This document shows, piece after piece, positions 15,380 to 23,317 of a stretch of 64,000 nt of DNA. Every line of letters begins with the position of its first letter. Positions within the stretch are counted from its first letter, which is position 1. Location: the NCBI GenBank assembly GCA_017303555.1, contig JAFLCN010000003.1, positions 124,001 to 188,000 on the forward strand, read 5' to 3'. Under the pieces are notes generated by a model. It was not told the origin of the DNA, ran no database searches, and saw only the letters and a list, made by a program, of their open reading frames with translations. The stretch is from Planctomycetota bacterium. GTDB taxonomy: Bacteria > Planctomycetota > Phycisphaerae > Phycisphaerales > UBA1924. The translations under genes were made by a program, and so were the position numbers.

Positions 15380-16021
15380 CTATTTCGCGAGTGTGTCGAT
15401 CGAATAGGTCAGGAACGGTGGGTTCTGGATTCCGGTCACCACCCGCCAGAACGGTTCGCCGAATTCATCAGCGAGCCACGAGCGGAAGGGACCGGATTCA
15501 TCTTGAGCGACTTCGTGCAGCGACGGGCCGCCCACGAAGACCGAGCGGTGGATCAGCAGCAGATCATCGGAGACATATTCCGCTTCGGCCGCGACGCCGC
15601 AGAGCGCATCAACGAGCTTGGCGAAGAGATCCGGCTGGAGTTTGAAGAGCAGATCGGCATCGTGCCAGATGTAGTAACGGAACTTGGTGGCGGGCTTGCC
15701 GCGGACGGTCATGCGGTTGCGGAGCAGCGCCGCGATGCCGCCGGGGCCATCGATGCGGCGATCGAGCAGCGGGCCGGGCACAGCGCGCTCGAGCTGGTAA
15801 CAGAACGATTCGAGATCGGTGATGAAGCGTCCGTAGAAAGGGCAAACTTCGGTGTCGCGCTGCATTCCCAGGAACTGACCGAGGCTGGTTGCGAACTGGA
15901 GTCGCCTGCCCGGGAAGTCAGAGGTTGCCACCAGGTGGTTCTCTTCCAGGTGCTGAGTCACCTCGGGCTGCCAGTCGGCGACCAGCAGTGGCGAATCGGG
16001 TTGTCTGGAAAGTGCGCTCAT
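15380..16021 (-). CDS. Hypothetical protein, 213 aa
   Basis: Not recognised. A soluble protein with no signal peptide. Notable segments are L-E-E-N-H-L-V-A-T-S-D-F-P-G-R-R-L-Q-F-A-T near the start, and C-P-F-Y-G-R-F-I-T-D-L-E-S-F-C-Y-Q-L-E-R with two Cys. An acidic D-A-D-L-L-F-K-L-Q-P stretch and W-L-A-D-E-F-G-E-P-F-W-R-V near the end follow. The composition is that of an ordinary globular protein. The start at 16021 is the most upstream ATG that avoids a Pro/Ala-rich extension. The upstream region is shared with the candidate riboswitch on the other strand. Confidence 0.6.
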   Translation of the reverse strand: MSALSRQPDSPLLVADWQPEVTQHLEENHLVATSDFPGRRLQFATSLGQFLGMQRDTEVCPFYGRFITDLESFCYQLERAVPGPLLDRRIDGPGGIAALLRNRMTVRGKPATKFRYYIWHDADLLFKLQPDLFAKLVDALCGVAAEAEYVSDDLLLIHRSVFVGGPSLHEVAQDESGPFRSWLADEFGEPFWRVVTGIQNPPFLTYSIDTLAK

Positions 16022-16169
16022 CGTGACCGATCGGACGAACGGAACGGCACCTATTTCGGTGGGGGCGGGGGCGGACTCGGAATGGGAAGCGGGCGCACGC
16101 GAGCGGCGGCCGGCAAGAACTCCGGCGGCAGGACGGACCGACAGAACCCGTGGATTCCCGAAATGGGAG

Positions 16170-16300
16170 GGTCCCGGGTGCGAACAAAGCCACAACTGTG
16201 GCGAGCCCGTCGCTGTTTGCGCGCAACGGGGACGCTAAGCCGCGGCCTCTGACCATCAGTAATGTGCCTCACGATCAGGGGATACGCCACCGGACCGGAG
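16170..16300 (+). promoter_or_regulatory. Candidate c-di-GMP-I (GEMM-like) riboswitch
   Basis: The segment contains GGGGACGCTAAGCC, close to the GGGACGCAAAGCC core of GEMM-I RNAs, preceded by G-G-C-G-A-G-C-C in the place of GGCAAACC. A closing stem can form between GGTCCCGGGTG (16170-16180) and CACCGGACC (16288-16296) with bulges. A further stem can form between CCTCTGA (16245-16251) and TCAGGGG (near 16275-16281), followed by ATACGCC. The 3' arm runs into the GGAGG of the leader ORF at 16306, which suggests translational control. The match is judged by eye and some consensus positions differ. Confidence 0.45.
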
Positions 16301-16305
16301 GGTTT

Positions 16306-16404
16306 ATGCCGCGAAAGTTGCGCAATCCGATTATTCGGAATCAATCGAAGAGGCGAATAAGGCAAAATACGGGCTTTGCGCGCTCCAAACCGGGGGATGC
16401 ATGA
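16306..16404 (+). CDS. Basic leader peptide, 32 aa, coupled to the LuxR-type gene
   Basis: An ATG at 16306 lies four bases after GGAGG (16297-16301). It opens a 32-codon frame that encodes a very basic peptide (MPRKLRNPIIRNQSKRRIRQ and 12 more residues). Its TGA overlaps the ATG of the next gene at 16401 (ATGA), which is the usual geometry for translational coupling. It may serve only as a leader through which the upstream RNA element controls the regulator. No family recognised. Confidence 0.5.
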   Translation: MPRKLRNPIIRNQSKRRIRQNTGFARSKPGDA

Positions 16405-17303
16405 GACGTCTTTCGGGGGCGTTCGGCCTTGTCAGAAAGCGGGGTTACGATATGAAAACACTTCCCAGTGAATGGAGGCCCGTGGTGCCAGAATTGCAAG
16501 CGTCGCCGGAACGGATGATCGAAGCGATCGAGCGGATCGGGCGGCTGCCGGCGATTCCGACGCATGATTGGTGCGATCAGGCGGCGATGGTGACGGGCGA
16601 GGCGCTGCTGCCGCCGAGCGGTTCGGCGGTGCTCGCGATCGGGGTGGGGACCCTGCACAACCAGAGCATCGAGAGCATTGATGCGGTGGGCGTGCACGCG
16701 AGCGGAACGTGCGGCGGGCGCGTCGATGAGGTGCGCCAGACGCTCCGGGGGATCGGGACGCTCCCGGCGGCGGTGCGCATCGAAGGAGCGGATTCGAAGA
16801 TCTCCGTGCTGCCCGAGACGGAGCTGCGCAAATCTCCGGCGTGGGCGAGCTCGACCGCGGGTCGGTTTCTGCTCTCGCGCGGCATGAGCGCCGTGCTGAT
16901 CGGCGCGGGGCTGATCGCGGATTCGGAGCCGGCGCGGGTGCTCTGGGCGCTTGGTGCAGCGGAAGACGGCGCGCCGATCGTGGGCGACATGATGTTCGTC
17001 ACGGTGATCCTGCTCGCGCTTCTGCGCCGAGCGCGCCTGGCGCTGACGGGCGTGGGCCGGGAGTCGTCCGATTGGATCAGCCCGCGCGAGCAGGAGATTC
17101 TGAACCAGCTCGTGCTCGGCAAGAGCGTGCGCCAGATCGCCGAAGAGACCGGGCGCAGCGCGCACACCATTCACGATCATGTGAAGAGCCTGCACCGGAA
17201 GCTGAACGCGACGAGCCGCGGCGAGCTGATCGCGCGGGCGCTCGGTCACGTCACGCGGGGCGTGCGCATCCGCGAGACGAGCCGGAAAATCGGGCGGGTG
17301 TAA
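16401..17303 (+). CDS. LuxR-type transcriptional regulator
   Basis: A 300-residue regulator. The C-terminal 60 residues (about 233-292) form a LuxR/GerE helix-turn-helix. It has S-P-R-E-Q-E-I-L-N-Q-L-V-L-G-K-S-V-R-Q-I-A and the recognition helix S-A-H-T-I-H-D-H-V-K-S-L-H-R-K-L, followed by S-R-G-E-L-I-A-R-A-L. The first 200 residues are an unrecognised, probably sensory, domain that contains G-V-H-A-S-G-T-C-G-G and a hydrophobic V-T-V-I-L-L-A-L-L-R-R-A-R. There is no response-regulator receiver domain. The ATG at 16401 is favoured by its overlap with the leader ORF; another in-frame ATG at 16452 is possible. The candidate c-di-GMP element upstream hints that it responds to that second messenger. 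Confidence 0.85.
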   Translation: MRRLSGAFGLVRKRGYDMKTLPSEWRPVVPELQASPERMIEAIERIGRLPAIPTHDWCDQAAMVTGEALLPPSGSAVLAIGVGTLHNQSIESIDAVGVHASGTCGGRVDEVRQTLRGIGTLPAAVRIEGADSKISVLPETELRKSPAWASSTAGRFLLSRGMSAVLIGAGLIADSEPARVLWALGAAEDGAPIVGDMMFVTVILLALLRRARLALTGVGRESSDWISPREQEILNQLVLGKSVRQIAEETGRSAHTIHDHVKSLHRKLNATSRGELIARALGHVTRGVRIRETSRKIGRV

Positions 17304-17375
17304 GGGCGGACACCAGAAGCGGCAGCTGAAGCGGCACCAAGAACGGCAGCTTTTTCGGGCAATTGGCGCACTCGA

Positions 17376-18104
17376 TCAGGGCGAAACCGTCTGCATTGCA
17401 GGTGATTCCCCGTTCGTGGGCGGCGGAGGTGCCGGGGTCTGCACCGGCGGCTGCTGCACGTCCGGAACGGGTTCGACCGGTGATGGTTCACGCCGTCCGG
17501 CACGCTTGGCCAGGAGGCTCTGGATCTCGGAAGCGATGCGTCCGGCCAGCGCGGGATCTTCGGAGATATCAACAACAACGCGCGAGGGTGCGCCGGGCTG
17601 CGTGTCCTCGGTGAGCGACATGAGAACGGTGGACTTGGTATTGGGCCGCCAGCCGAACTGGTAGATGCGTTCGATAAAGACGGCGACGCGGGCCGTTGTA
17701 TCGCGGGGCTGCTCGAGCAGGTCGGAAGCGTGCTCGCGGGCCTGGTCGGTGCGGAGATCGGGGCCGGTCGATTCGGCGATCGCGGGCGAGAAGACGATCT
17801 CGACGCGGCGCTGCTGGTCGTGGATGGTGTCTTCCCACTCCTGGCCGAGCGTGGATTCGTTTCGGCTCCAGGGGGTGAAGAAGCCGGCGCTCTGGCTGGG
17901 GTGCGTGGTGAGCACGCCGGCGCGGGCGTCGACGCGATCGAGCGTGAAGCGGTACGAGTGGAGCACATCGCGGGCGGCGGTGAAGGCGTCGGCGTACTCG
18001 GCCGCGGGAACGGGCACATCGGGCGAGTGCGTGGCGCATCCGACGAGCGCGGCGGCACCGATGGAGAGCAGAAGAGAGGATGAAACGTTCCGGAAACGCA
18101 TCAA
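17376..18104 (-). CDS. Lipoprotein, hypothetical
   Basis: A 242-residue predicted lipoprotein. The signal peptide ends in a lipobox A-L-V-G-C (Cys near residue 23). The mature part has a beta-rich domain with S-Y-R-F-T-L-D-R-V-D-A-R-A-G-V-L-T-T and R-V-E-I-V-F-S-P-A. A Pro-rich tail (P-V-Q-T-P-A-P-P-P-P) that looks disordered ends the protein. The domain resembles the small DUF-type lipoproteins of planctomycetes in which a sheet tests for fast transitions in D-x-x-A-G-V-L-T-T, but I cannot name it. It lies convergent with the LuxR gene and divergent from amt. Confidence 0.65.
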   Translation of the reverse strand: MMRFRNVSSSLLLSIGAAALVGCATHSPDVPVPAAEYADAFTAARDVLHSYRFTLDRVDARAGVLTTHPSQSAGFFTPWSRNESTLGQEWEDTIHDQQRRVEIVFSPAIAESTGPDLRTDQAREHASDLLEQPRDTTARVAVFIERIYQFGWRPNTKSTVLMSLTEDTQPGAPSRVVVDISEDPALAGRIASEIQSLLAKRAGRREPSPVEPVPDVQQPPVQTPAPPPPTNGESPAMQTVSP

Positions 18105-18257
18105 GTGGAGAATAGCAGGCGCGGAGAGGCCGGAGAGACTTGACGAAACGGCGAACCTCCGTCACCATCGGTCATTCGGGTTCTTGCACTTGTGGCGCGC
18201 CGTGCGGGCGTGATGCAATCCGGGTTTCTGGCGGGCGCGTGTCGTTCGGGAGGAAAC

Positions 18258-19568
18258 ATGCTTGAGTTGGTTCATGGCGGGCTTTGCGGTGGGATCCTGC
18301 TTGCGCTCGCCGATCCGGCCGGCGCGACCGAGCCGAAAGCGCAGATCGATGCGGGCAGCACGGCGTGGATGCTGATGTCGTCCGCGATGGTGCTGCTGAT
18401 GGTTCCGGGTCTGGCGCTCTTCTACGGGGGCATGGTCCGGCGCAAGAACGTCCTGACCACGATGCTGCACTCGTTTGTCGCGATGGCGATCATCGGGCTG
18501 CAGTGGGTGCTGATCGGATACTGCCTGGCCTTCGGCAAGTCGATCGGCGGCTTCATCGGCTGGAGCCCCGAGTACATCGCGTTCAACGGCATCTCGCCCA
18601 CGGCGCTCTACGGCGACAAGCACGTGCCCGAACTGGTCTTCGCCATGTTCCAGGGCAAGTTCGCGATCATCACTCCGGCGCTGATCGCCGGTGCGGTGGC
18701 CGAGCGCATGAGCTTCCGGGGCTACATCGCCTTCATCGTTTTGTGGTCCACCTTTGTCTATTGCCCGCTCGCGCACTGGGTCTGGGCCAGCGGCGGATGG
18801 CTGTTTGAGAAGGGCGTGCTCGACTTTGCGGGCGGAACCGTCGTTCATATCGCCTCGGGCGTTTCGGCGCTGGTGCTTGTGATGCTGATCGGAAACCGGC
18901 GCGACTATCCGGACGGCGCGATCATGCCCAATAACCTGGTCCTGACGCTGACCGGCGCCGGGCTGCTCTGGTTCGGCTGGTTCGGTTTCAACGCGGGGAG
19001 CGCTGTTGCAGTGGAGAGCCCGGTTGCGGGATATGCCGCGGTTCTGGCGTTCACAACGACTCAGACCGCGGCGGCTGCCGCGGCGCTGGTGTGGATGATT
19101 CTGGAATGGAAGCACACCGGCAAGCCGACAAGCCTTGGTGTGGCGTCGGGCATTGTTGCGGGGCTTGTGGCGATCACCCCCGCGGCGGGTCACGTGACGC
19201 CGATGTGGGCGATCGTGATCGGCGCGGGCGGTTCGTTCTTCTGCTTCCTTGCCGTGCAGCTCAAGGCGAAACACCGTCGCGACGATTCGCTCGACGCGTT
19301 CGGTGTTCACGGCGTCGGCGGCATGTGGGGCGCGATCGCGACGGGCATCTTCTGTTTCACGCCGGTCGCGGGGTTGGTCCACGGCGGAGGATTGAAGCAG
19401 GTGGGGCTTCAGTTGCTGGGCGTGGGCGTGACGGTCGCGTTCGCGTTCGTCATGACCCTGATCATCGGGTCGATCGTGAAAGCGTTCGTCGGGCTGCGGG
19501 TTACAGACAGTCAGGAACGAGACGGGCTCGACATCACCATCCACGGCGAACGGGGGTACCACCTGTGA
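18258..19568 (+). CDS. amt: Ammonium transporter
   Basis: A 436-residue Amt/MEP/Rh channel that conducts ammonium across the inner membrane. A cleavable signal peptide (MLELVHGGLCGGILLALADP, then AGATE) precedes eleven membrane helices. Family landmarks are V-P-G-L-A-L-F-Y-G-G-M-V-R-R-K-N-V-L and F-A-G-G-T-V-V-H-I-A-S-G-V (the D-F-A-G-G-x-V-V-H pore motif with the first pore His). The G-W-F-G-F-N-A-G-S segment and D-A-F-G-V-H-G-V-G-G-M-W-G, with the second pore His, follow. The ATG at 18258 is chosen because GGAGG stands just upstream. The stop overlaps the GTG of the PII gene, the standard amt-glnK arrangement. Confidence 0.96.
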   Translation: MLELVHGGLCGGILLALADPAGATEPKAQIDAGSTAWMLMSSAMVLLMVPGLALFYGGMVRRKNVLTTMLHSFVAMAIIGLQWVLIGYCLAFGKSIGGFIGWSPEYIAFNGISPTALYGDKHVPELVFAMFQGKFAIITPALIAGAVAERMSFRGYIAFIVLWSTFVYCPLAHWVWASGGWLFEKGVLDFAGGTVVHIASGVSALVLVMLIGNRRDYPDGAIMPNNLVLTLTGAGLLWFGWFGFNAGSAVAVESPVAGYAAVLAFTTTQTAAAAAALVWMILEWKHTGKPTSLGVASGIVAGLVAITPAAGHVTPMWAIVIGAGGSFFCFLAVQLKAKHRRDDSLDAFGVHGVGGMWGAIATGIFCFTPVAGLVHGGGLKQVGLQLLGVGVTVAFAFVMTLIIGSIVKAFVGLRVTDSQERDGLDITIHGERGYHL

Positions 19569-19924
19569 AACTCATCATCGCGATTATCCGGCCCGAGCGA
19601 TTGCAAGCCGTACAGGACGCGCTCCAGAAGACTCTCGATGAAGGCGACAACTACCGTCTCACCGTTGCATCGGTGGACGGTCACGGGCGCGCGACGGGGG
19701 AGATCGAGTATTTCCGGGGCCAGCAAGTCCGCACCCGCATGGCACAAAAGGCGCAGATCACCATCGGCGTCAACGACGCGTACGTCGAGAAAGCGATCGA
19801 TGCGATCGTGGCGGCGGCCCGCGGATCGAACGGCGGCGAGATCGGCGACGGCAAGATCTTCGTGCTGCCCCTGGAGCAGTGTGTGCGGATCCGCACGGGC
19901 GAACGCGGCGGGAATGCGATCTAG
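19565..19924 (+). CDS. PII family signal protein with atypical T-loop
   Basis: A 119-residue PII protein that should gate the neighbouring ammonium channel according to nitrogen or energy status. The beginning K-L-I-I-A-I-I-R-P-E-R-L and the C-terminal signature G-E-I-G-D-G-K-I-F-V-L-P plus R-I-R-T-G-E-R-G are typical. The T-loop is not. Aligned to GlnK, the uridylylated Tyr51 is Val (R-G-Q-Q-V-R), and Gln39, which helps bind Mg-ATP and 2-oxoglutarate, is Ala (G-H-G-R-A-T-G). So it is unlikely to be uridylylated and may sense 2-oxoglutarate differently. It starts at GTG, overlapping the amt stop. Confidence 0.9.
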   Translation: MKLIIAIIRPERLQAVQDALQKTLDEGDNYRLTVASVDGHGRATGEIEYFRGQQVRTRMAQKAQITIGVNDAYVEKAIDAIVAAARGSNGGEIGDGKIFVLPLEQCVRIRTGERGGNAI

Positions 19925-20553
19925 CGTCCGCTCGGATTGCCTTGAAAGAACTGGATCGCCAGCGGCCGGATGTTTATCACCCGCCACTCGTCGCCGGTCT
20001 TCTTCCATTCCACCGACCACCAGGATACGTGCGGGAAGTTCCACGCCTCGGGAGTGACACGCACGCGCATCTGCGTCTGCATGACATTGTCTCCGGCCGG
20101 GGCGAGCTGGAGCTCCTGGATGCCCCAGTCCTTCACGCGGTATGCCTGCCCGAGCTCCGAGCGCACGGCGGCGAGAATGCCCGCGCGCTCGAGCCCCGCG
20201 GGCGACTTGAAGTAGAAAAGGCGAGCCTCCGGGTCGAGCAGGCGACCGAGCGAGGCATCATTGACCGTGGCGGTCGCGCGGAGCAGTTCGTGCATGTTTG
20301 CCGCGACGCGTTCGCGATCGGTGACAACGAGACGTGCAGCGAGAAAGAGCAGCGCCGCCAGCCCCGCGCAGCCCGCGAGGAGCGCGAGTCCCTTGCCCCG
20401 CTCGCCCCGGCGCCGGAACCATACCGAAGCCAGAAGCCCCAGCGTGAAGGCGACGATCATGAAGATCCATGGCTGCTCGAAAAGCAGGATGCCGAGCCCG
20501 AGCGGCTCGGACAACGGTGGTGGCGCGTCGGGCAATTGAAGGGCGTTCTGCAT
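19921..20553 (-). CDS. Membrane-anchored protein with NTF2-like domain, hypothetical
   Basis: A 210-residue protein with two membrane helices in the first 75 residues (around L-L-F-E-Q-P-W-I-F-M-I-V-A-F-T-L-G-L-L-A and L-L-A-G-C-A-G-L-A-A-L-L-F-L-A). A soluble domain of about 130 residues follows. Its helix plus curved sheet, ending in V-S-W-W-S-V-E-W-K-K-T-G-D-E-W-R-V-I-N-I, resembles the NTF2/SnoaL-like fold used for small-molecule binding. No catalytic residues can be assigned. The start at 20553 is chosen to avoid a Pro/Arg-rich extension. The stop overlaps the PII stop by four bases on the opposite strand. Divergent from the cyclodeaminase gene. Confidence 0.65.
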   Translation of the reverse strand: MQNALQLPDAPPPLSEPLGLGILLFEQPWIFMIVAFTLGLLASVWFRRRGERGKGLALLAGCAGLAALLFLAARLVVTDRERVAANMHELLRATATVNDASLGRLLDPEARLFYFKSPAGLERAGILAAVRSELGQAYRVKDWGIQELQLAPAGDNVMQTQMRVRVTPEAWNFPHVSWWSVEWKKTGDEWRVINIRPLAIQFFQGNPSGR

Positions 20554-20602
20554 CGGACTCCGGGGAGAGGGACAGCGCACCGAGGCGGGCGTACGCTGGG
20601 GC

Positions 20603-21235
20603 ATGACCGCCGGATCATCCCCAGGCTCACCATCGTTCGCCGACATGCGCTTCGCGGATTTTCTGTCGGCGGTTGCCGCGAAGTCGCCAGCTCCGGGGGG
20701 CGGCGCGGTCGCTTCGGCGTCGGGCGCGCTGGCGGCGGCGCTGGCGCAGATGGTCGTGAACTACTCGATCGGGAAGAAAGACCTTCTCGAGCAGCAGGAA
20801 GAGCTGCGCCACGCATTGGTGAAGTTGGAGCGGGCCCGCGCCGTGTTCCTGGAATTGGCGGATGAGGATGCCGCGGCATACGGGCAGCTCAACGCGCTGC
20901 AGAAGCTGCCCCCGGGCGATGCGAAGCGGGCGGCGGAATTGCCCGCGGCGCAGCAGGTCGCCGTGCAGGTGCCTCGCAGCGTGGCGGCGGCGGCGATCGA
21001 TCTGCTCCGGATGTTCGAGCAGCTCGCGCCGATCACGAATCGGTACTTGCGGAGCGATCTGGGCATCGCGGCGGACCTGGCCGAGGCGACGGTCCGCGCG
21101 GCGCTGTGGAATGTCCGGATCAACACCGACGGCTTGCCCCCGGCCCAGCGGACCGAGATCGAGAAGGACGGTGTTCGCGCCGAATCGGAAGCCTCGACGC
21201 GCCGAGATCACATCCGCCTGCTGTGCTCAATCTGA
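20603..21235 (+). CDS. Cyclodeaminase/cyclohydrolase family protein (FTCD_C)
   Basis: A 210-residue all-helical protein of the formiminotetrahydrofolate cyclodeaminase family. Homologues remove ammonia from 5-formimino-THF or act as methenyl-THF cyclohydrolase in one-carbon metabolism. The signature S-P-A-P-G-G-G-A-V-A-S-A-S-G-A-L-A-A-A-L at about 28-47 is the folate-binding Gly-rich stretch. Further family features are M-V-V-N-Y-S-I-G-K-K and L-A-D-E-D-A-A-A-Y-G-Q-L (the conserved D-x-x-A-Y). The C-terminal helices have S-D-L-G-I-A-A-D-L-A-E-A-T-V-R-A-A. No Ftcd transferase domain is attached. It is followed by a terminator hairpin shared with the convergent gene. Confidence 0.85.
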   Translation: MTAGSSPGSPSFADMRFADFLSAVAAKSPAPGGGAVASASGALAAALAQMVVNYSIGKKDLLEQQEELRHALVKLERARAVFLELADEDAAAYGQLNALQKLPPGDAKRAAELPAAQQVAVQVPRSVAAAAIDLLRMFEQLAPITNRYLRSDLGIAADLAEATVRAALWNVRINTDGLPPAQRTEIEKDGVRAESEASTRRDHIRLLCSI

Positions 21236-21245
21236 TCTGCGCCCC

Positions 21246-21274
21246 AAAAACAACGACCCCCGCTCGCGCGGGGG
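21246..21274 (-). terminator. Rho-independent terminator
   Basis: CCCCCGC (21257-21263), tetraloop TCGC, GCGGGGG (21268-21274): a perfect 7-bp stem. On the minus strand it is followed by TCGTTGTTTTT. It lies just downstream of the histone-like gene and probably ends its transcript. The plus-strand side has no T-run. Confidence 0.8.
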
Positions 21275-21301
21275 CCGCTGCACAAAGAGCTTGTTGTTCA
21301 C

Positions 21302-21577
21302 TCAGGCCGCGCGGCGATAGCTGCGACGGGCCGTCGAGAATTTGTACGAGAACTTCTTGGCCGTGGTGCGGCGGGTAGCCTTGCGGGTCTTGTTCCACGC
21401 CTTCTTCGCGCCGGTCTTGCGGGCGGTGCGCTTGTTCTTCTTGGCAAACTTGGTGAACGAGTAGTTGAACCAGTTCGACGTGCGACGGGCCTTCTTGGCC
21501 GTCGTGCGCTTCACGGTGCGGCGGGCAACGCGTTTCGTCGTCGTACGGGCCTTACGGGTGTTCTTGCGAGTCGCCAT
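21302..21577 (-). CDS. Histone-H1-like basic DNA-binding protein
   Basis: A 91-residue, extremely basic protein built almost wholly of Lys, Arg, Thr and Ala with A-K-K, T-K-R and A-R-R-T repeats. A short aromatic middle contains S-N-W-F-N-Y-S-F-T-K-F-A-K-K. The basic ends look disordered, as in the eukaryote-like histone H1 tails found in several bacterial phyla, and the protein very probably coats or compacts DNA. No classical HU or IHF fold is visible. The start at 21577 (MATRKN) is clear. A strong terminator follows. It is divergent from the DAHP synthase gene. Confidence 0.8.
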   Translation of the reverse strand: MATRKNTRKARTTTKRVARRTVKRTTAKKARRTSNWFNYSFTKFAKKNKRTARKTGAKKAWNKTRKATRRTTAKKFSYKFSTARRSYRRAA

Positions 21578-21854
21578 GTCTTCGGTCTCCGATGTGCCCC
21601 GCTTTTCCAAGGGGAAAAGCGGGTGCCTGGAGGCCCACCCAACCGGGCGCCTCCCAACCTCGCGGCCGACCGGCGAGTGCCGGTGTCCTAATAACCGCGA
21701 ACACATGGGCGATCGGCCTTCTTGGCGCGCTACTTTCGTCTTCACGCGAATTTGTGCGAAAAATCGCCGTCCCGCGCCCTGTGCCACTGCAAAGGCTGCT
21801 TCCAGCCGACTCTCTGACGTTCCAGATCCCCTGCGCTCCAACACTGGCCCTCGA

Positions 21855-23255
21855 TTGAAAAACGACTCACCACATTCCGACTGGTCGCCCGATTCCTGGC
21901 GCAAGGCTCCGCAGGCGCACGCCGTGCACTACGACGATCCTGCTGCGCTCGCCGTCGCCGAGAAGCAGCTTCGCGATCTGCCGCCTCTGGTCACAAGCTG
22001 GGAGATCGAACGCCTCCGAAATTTTCTCGCCGAAGCGCAGGAAGGCAAGCGCTTCGTGCTGCAAGGGGGCGACTGCGCCGAGACCCTGGCCGATTGCCGC
22101 AGCAGCACGATCACCAGCAAGCTCAAAATCCTCCTCCAGATGTCGCTCGTGATGGTGCACGGGCTCAAGAAGCCGGTGGTGCGCATCGGTCGCTTCGCGG
22201 GCCAGTACGCCAAGCCCCGCAGCAGCCCGACCGAAACGCGCGATGTCGCGGGCTCGAAGGTTTCGCTCCCGAGTTACTTCGGGGATCTCTTCAACTCCGC
22301 CGATTTCACACCCGAAGCCCGGCGCCCCGATCCGCATCTCATGGTCCGGGGCTACAAGCACGCGGCGCTCACGCTGAACTTCATCCGCGCCCTAGTCGAT
22401 GGCGGCTTCGCCGATCTACACCACCCGGAATACTGGGATCTCTCGTTCTTCCATCACGCCAGCCTGTCCGATCAGGTCCGCGCCGAATATCGACGCATGA
22501 CCGACAACCTCGCCGACGGCCTTCGTTTCATGGAAGCGCTGGGCGAGAAGGCGGTTGACGATCTGACCCGCGTGGAGTTTTTCACAAGCCACGAAGGTCT
22601 CAGTCTCGAATACGAGAGCGCTCAGACCCGCACGGTGCCCCGGCGCGAGGGGCACTACAACCTCGCGACGCACATGCCCTGGATCGGCGAGCGCACCCGC
22701 GCCCTCACCGGCGCGCACATGGAGTTCTTCCGGGGCATCCGCAATCCCGTCGGCGTGAAGATCGGTCCCAAAGCTTTGCCATCCGATGTCGTCGCGATCT
22801 GCGATCACCTGAACCCGACCAATCTCCCGGGCCGTCTTGCGCTCATCTGCCGAATGGGCTCGCCCAACGTTGGGAACGCGCTGCCGCCGATCGTGAAGGC
22901 CGTGCACGAGGCCGGCAAGCGCGTCCTCTGGATGTGCGATCCGATGCACGGCAACCAGATCACCACCGCCAGCGGCATCAAGACCCGCTCGTTCGACGCC
23001 ATTTGCTCTGAGATCGATCAGACCTGCTCCGTCCACGCCCAGCTCGGCACGATCCTCGGGGGCGTCCATTTCGAGTTGACCGGCGAGGACGTCACCGAGT
23101 GCATCGGTGGCGGGGCGGGCATCACCGAGGCCGATCTGACCACGAACTACGCCAGCCTTTGCGATCCTCGTCTGAACTACCAGCAGGCCCTGGAAATGGC
23201 TTTTTTGCTTTCGCGCCGGCTGGGCAAGCGCCCGGACAACGGCCGGACAGCCTGA
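21855..23255 (+). CDS. Class II 3-deoxy-7-phosphoheptulonate synthase
   Basis: First step of the shikimate pathway: PEP plus erythrose 4-phosphate to DAHP. It belongs to the plant-like class II family. Features in order are W-R-x-x-P-Q-A-H at the start, F-V-L-Q-G-G-D-C-A-E-T-L with the metal Cys, and R-I-G-R-F-A-G-Q-Y-A-K-P-R-S. Next come Y-K-H-A-A-L-T-L-N-F-I-R-A-L, F-F-T-S-H-E-G-L, G-V-K-I-G-P and W-M-C-D-P-M-H-G-N. Near the end are G-G-V-H-F-E-L-T-G-E-D-V-T-E-C-I-G-G and Y-A-S-L-C-D-P-R-L-N. About 466 residues. The start is uncertain: TTG at 21855 gives the expected length but lacks an obvious Shine-Dalgarno, and in-frame ATGs lie further upstream. Confidence 0.93.
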   Translation: MKNDSPHSDWSPDSWRKAPQAHAVHYDDPAALAVAEKQLRDLPPLVTSWEIERLRNFLAEAQEGKRFVLQGGDCAETLADCRSSTITSKLKILLQMSLVMVHGLKKPVVRIGRFAGQYAKPRSSPTETRDVAGSKVSLPSYFGDLFNSADFTPEARRPDPHLMVRGYKHAALTLNFIRALVDGGFADLHHPEYWDLSFFHHASLSDQVRAEYRRMTDNLADGLRFMEALGEKAVDDLTRVEFFTSHEGLSLEYESAQTRTVPRREGHYNLATHMPWIGERTRALTGAHMEFFRGIRNPVGVKIGPKALPSDVVAICDHLNPTNLPGRLALICRMGSPNVGNALPPIVKAVHEAGKRVLWMCDPMHGNQITTASGIKTRSFDAICSEIDQTCSVHAQLGTILGGVHFELTGEDVTECIGGGAGITEADLTTNYASLCDPRLNYQQALEMAFLLSRRLGKRPDNGRTA

Positions 23256-23317
23256 TTCCGCCCTTCTGTTTGCCGGTGCAACGAAAGTCGGGCCGGGAGG
23301 CGTCCGATACGCATGGC

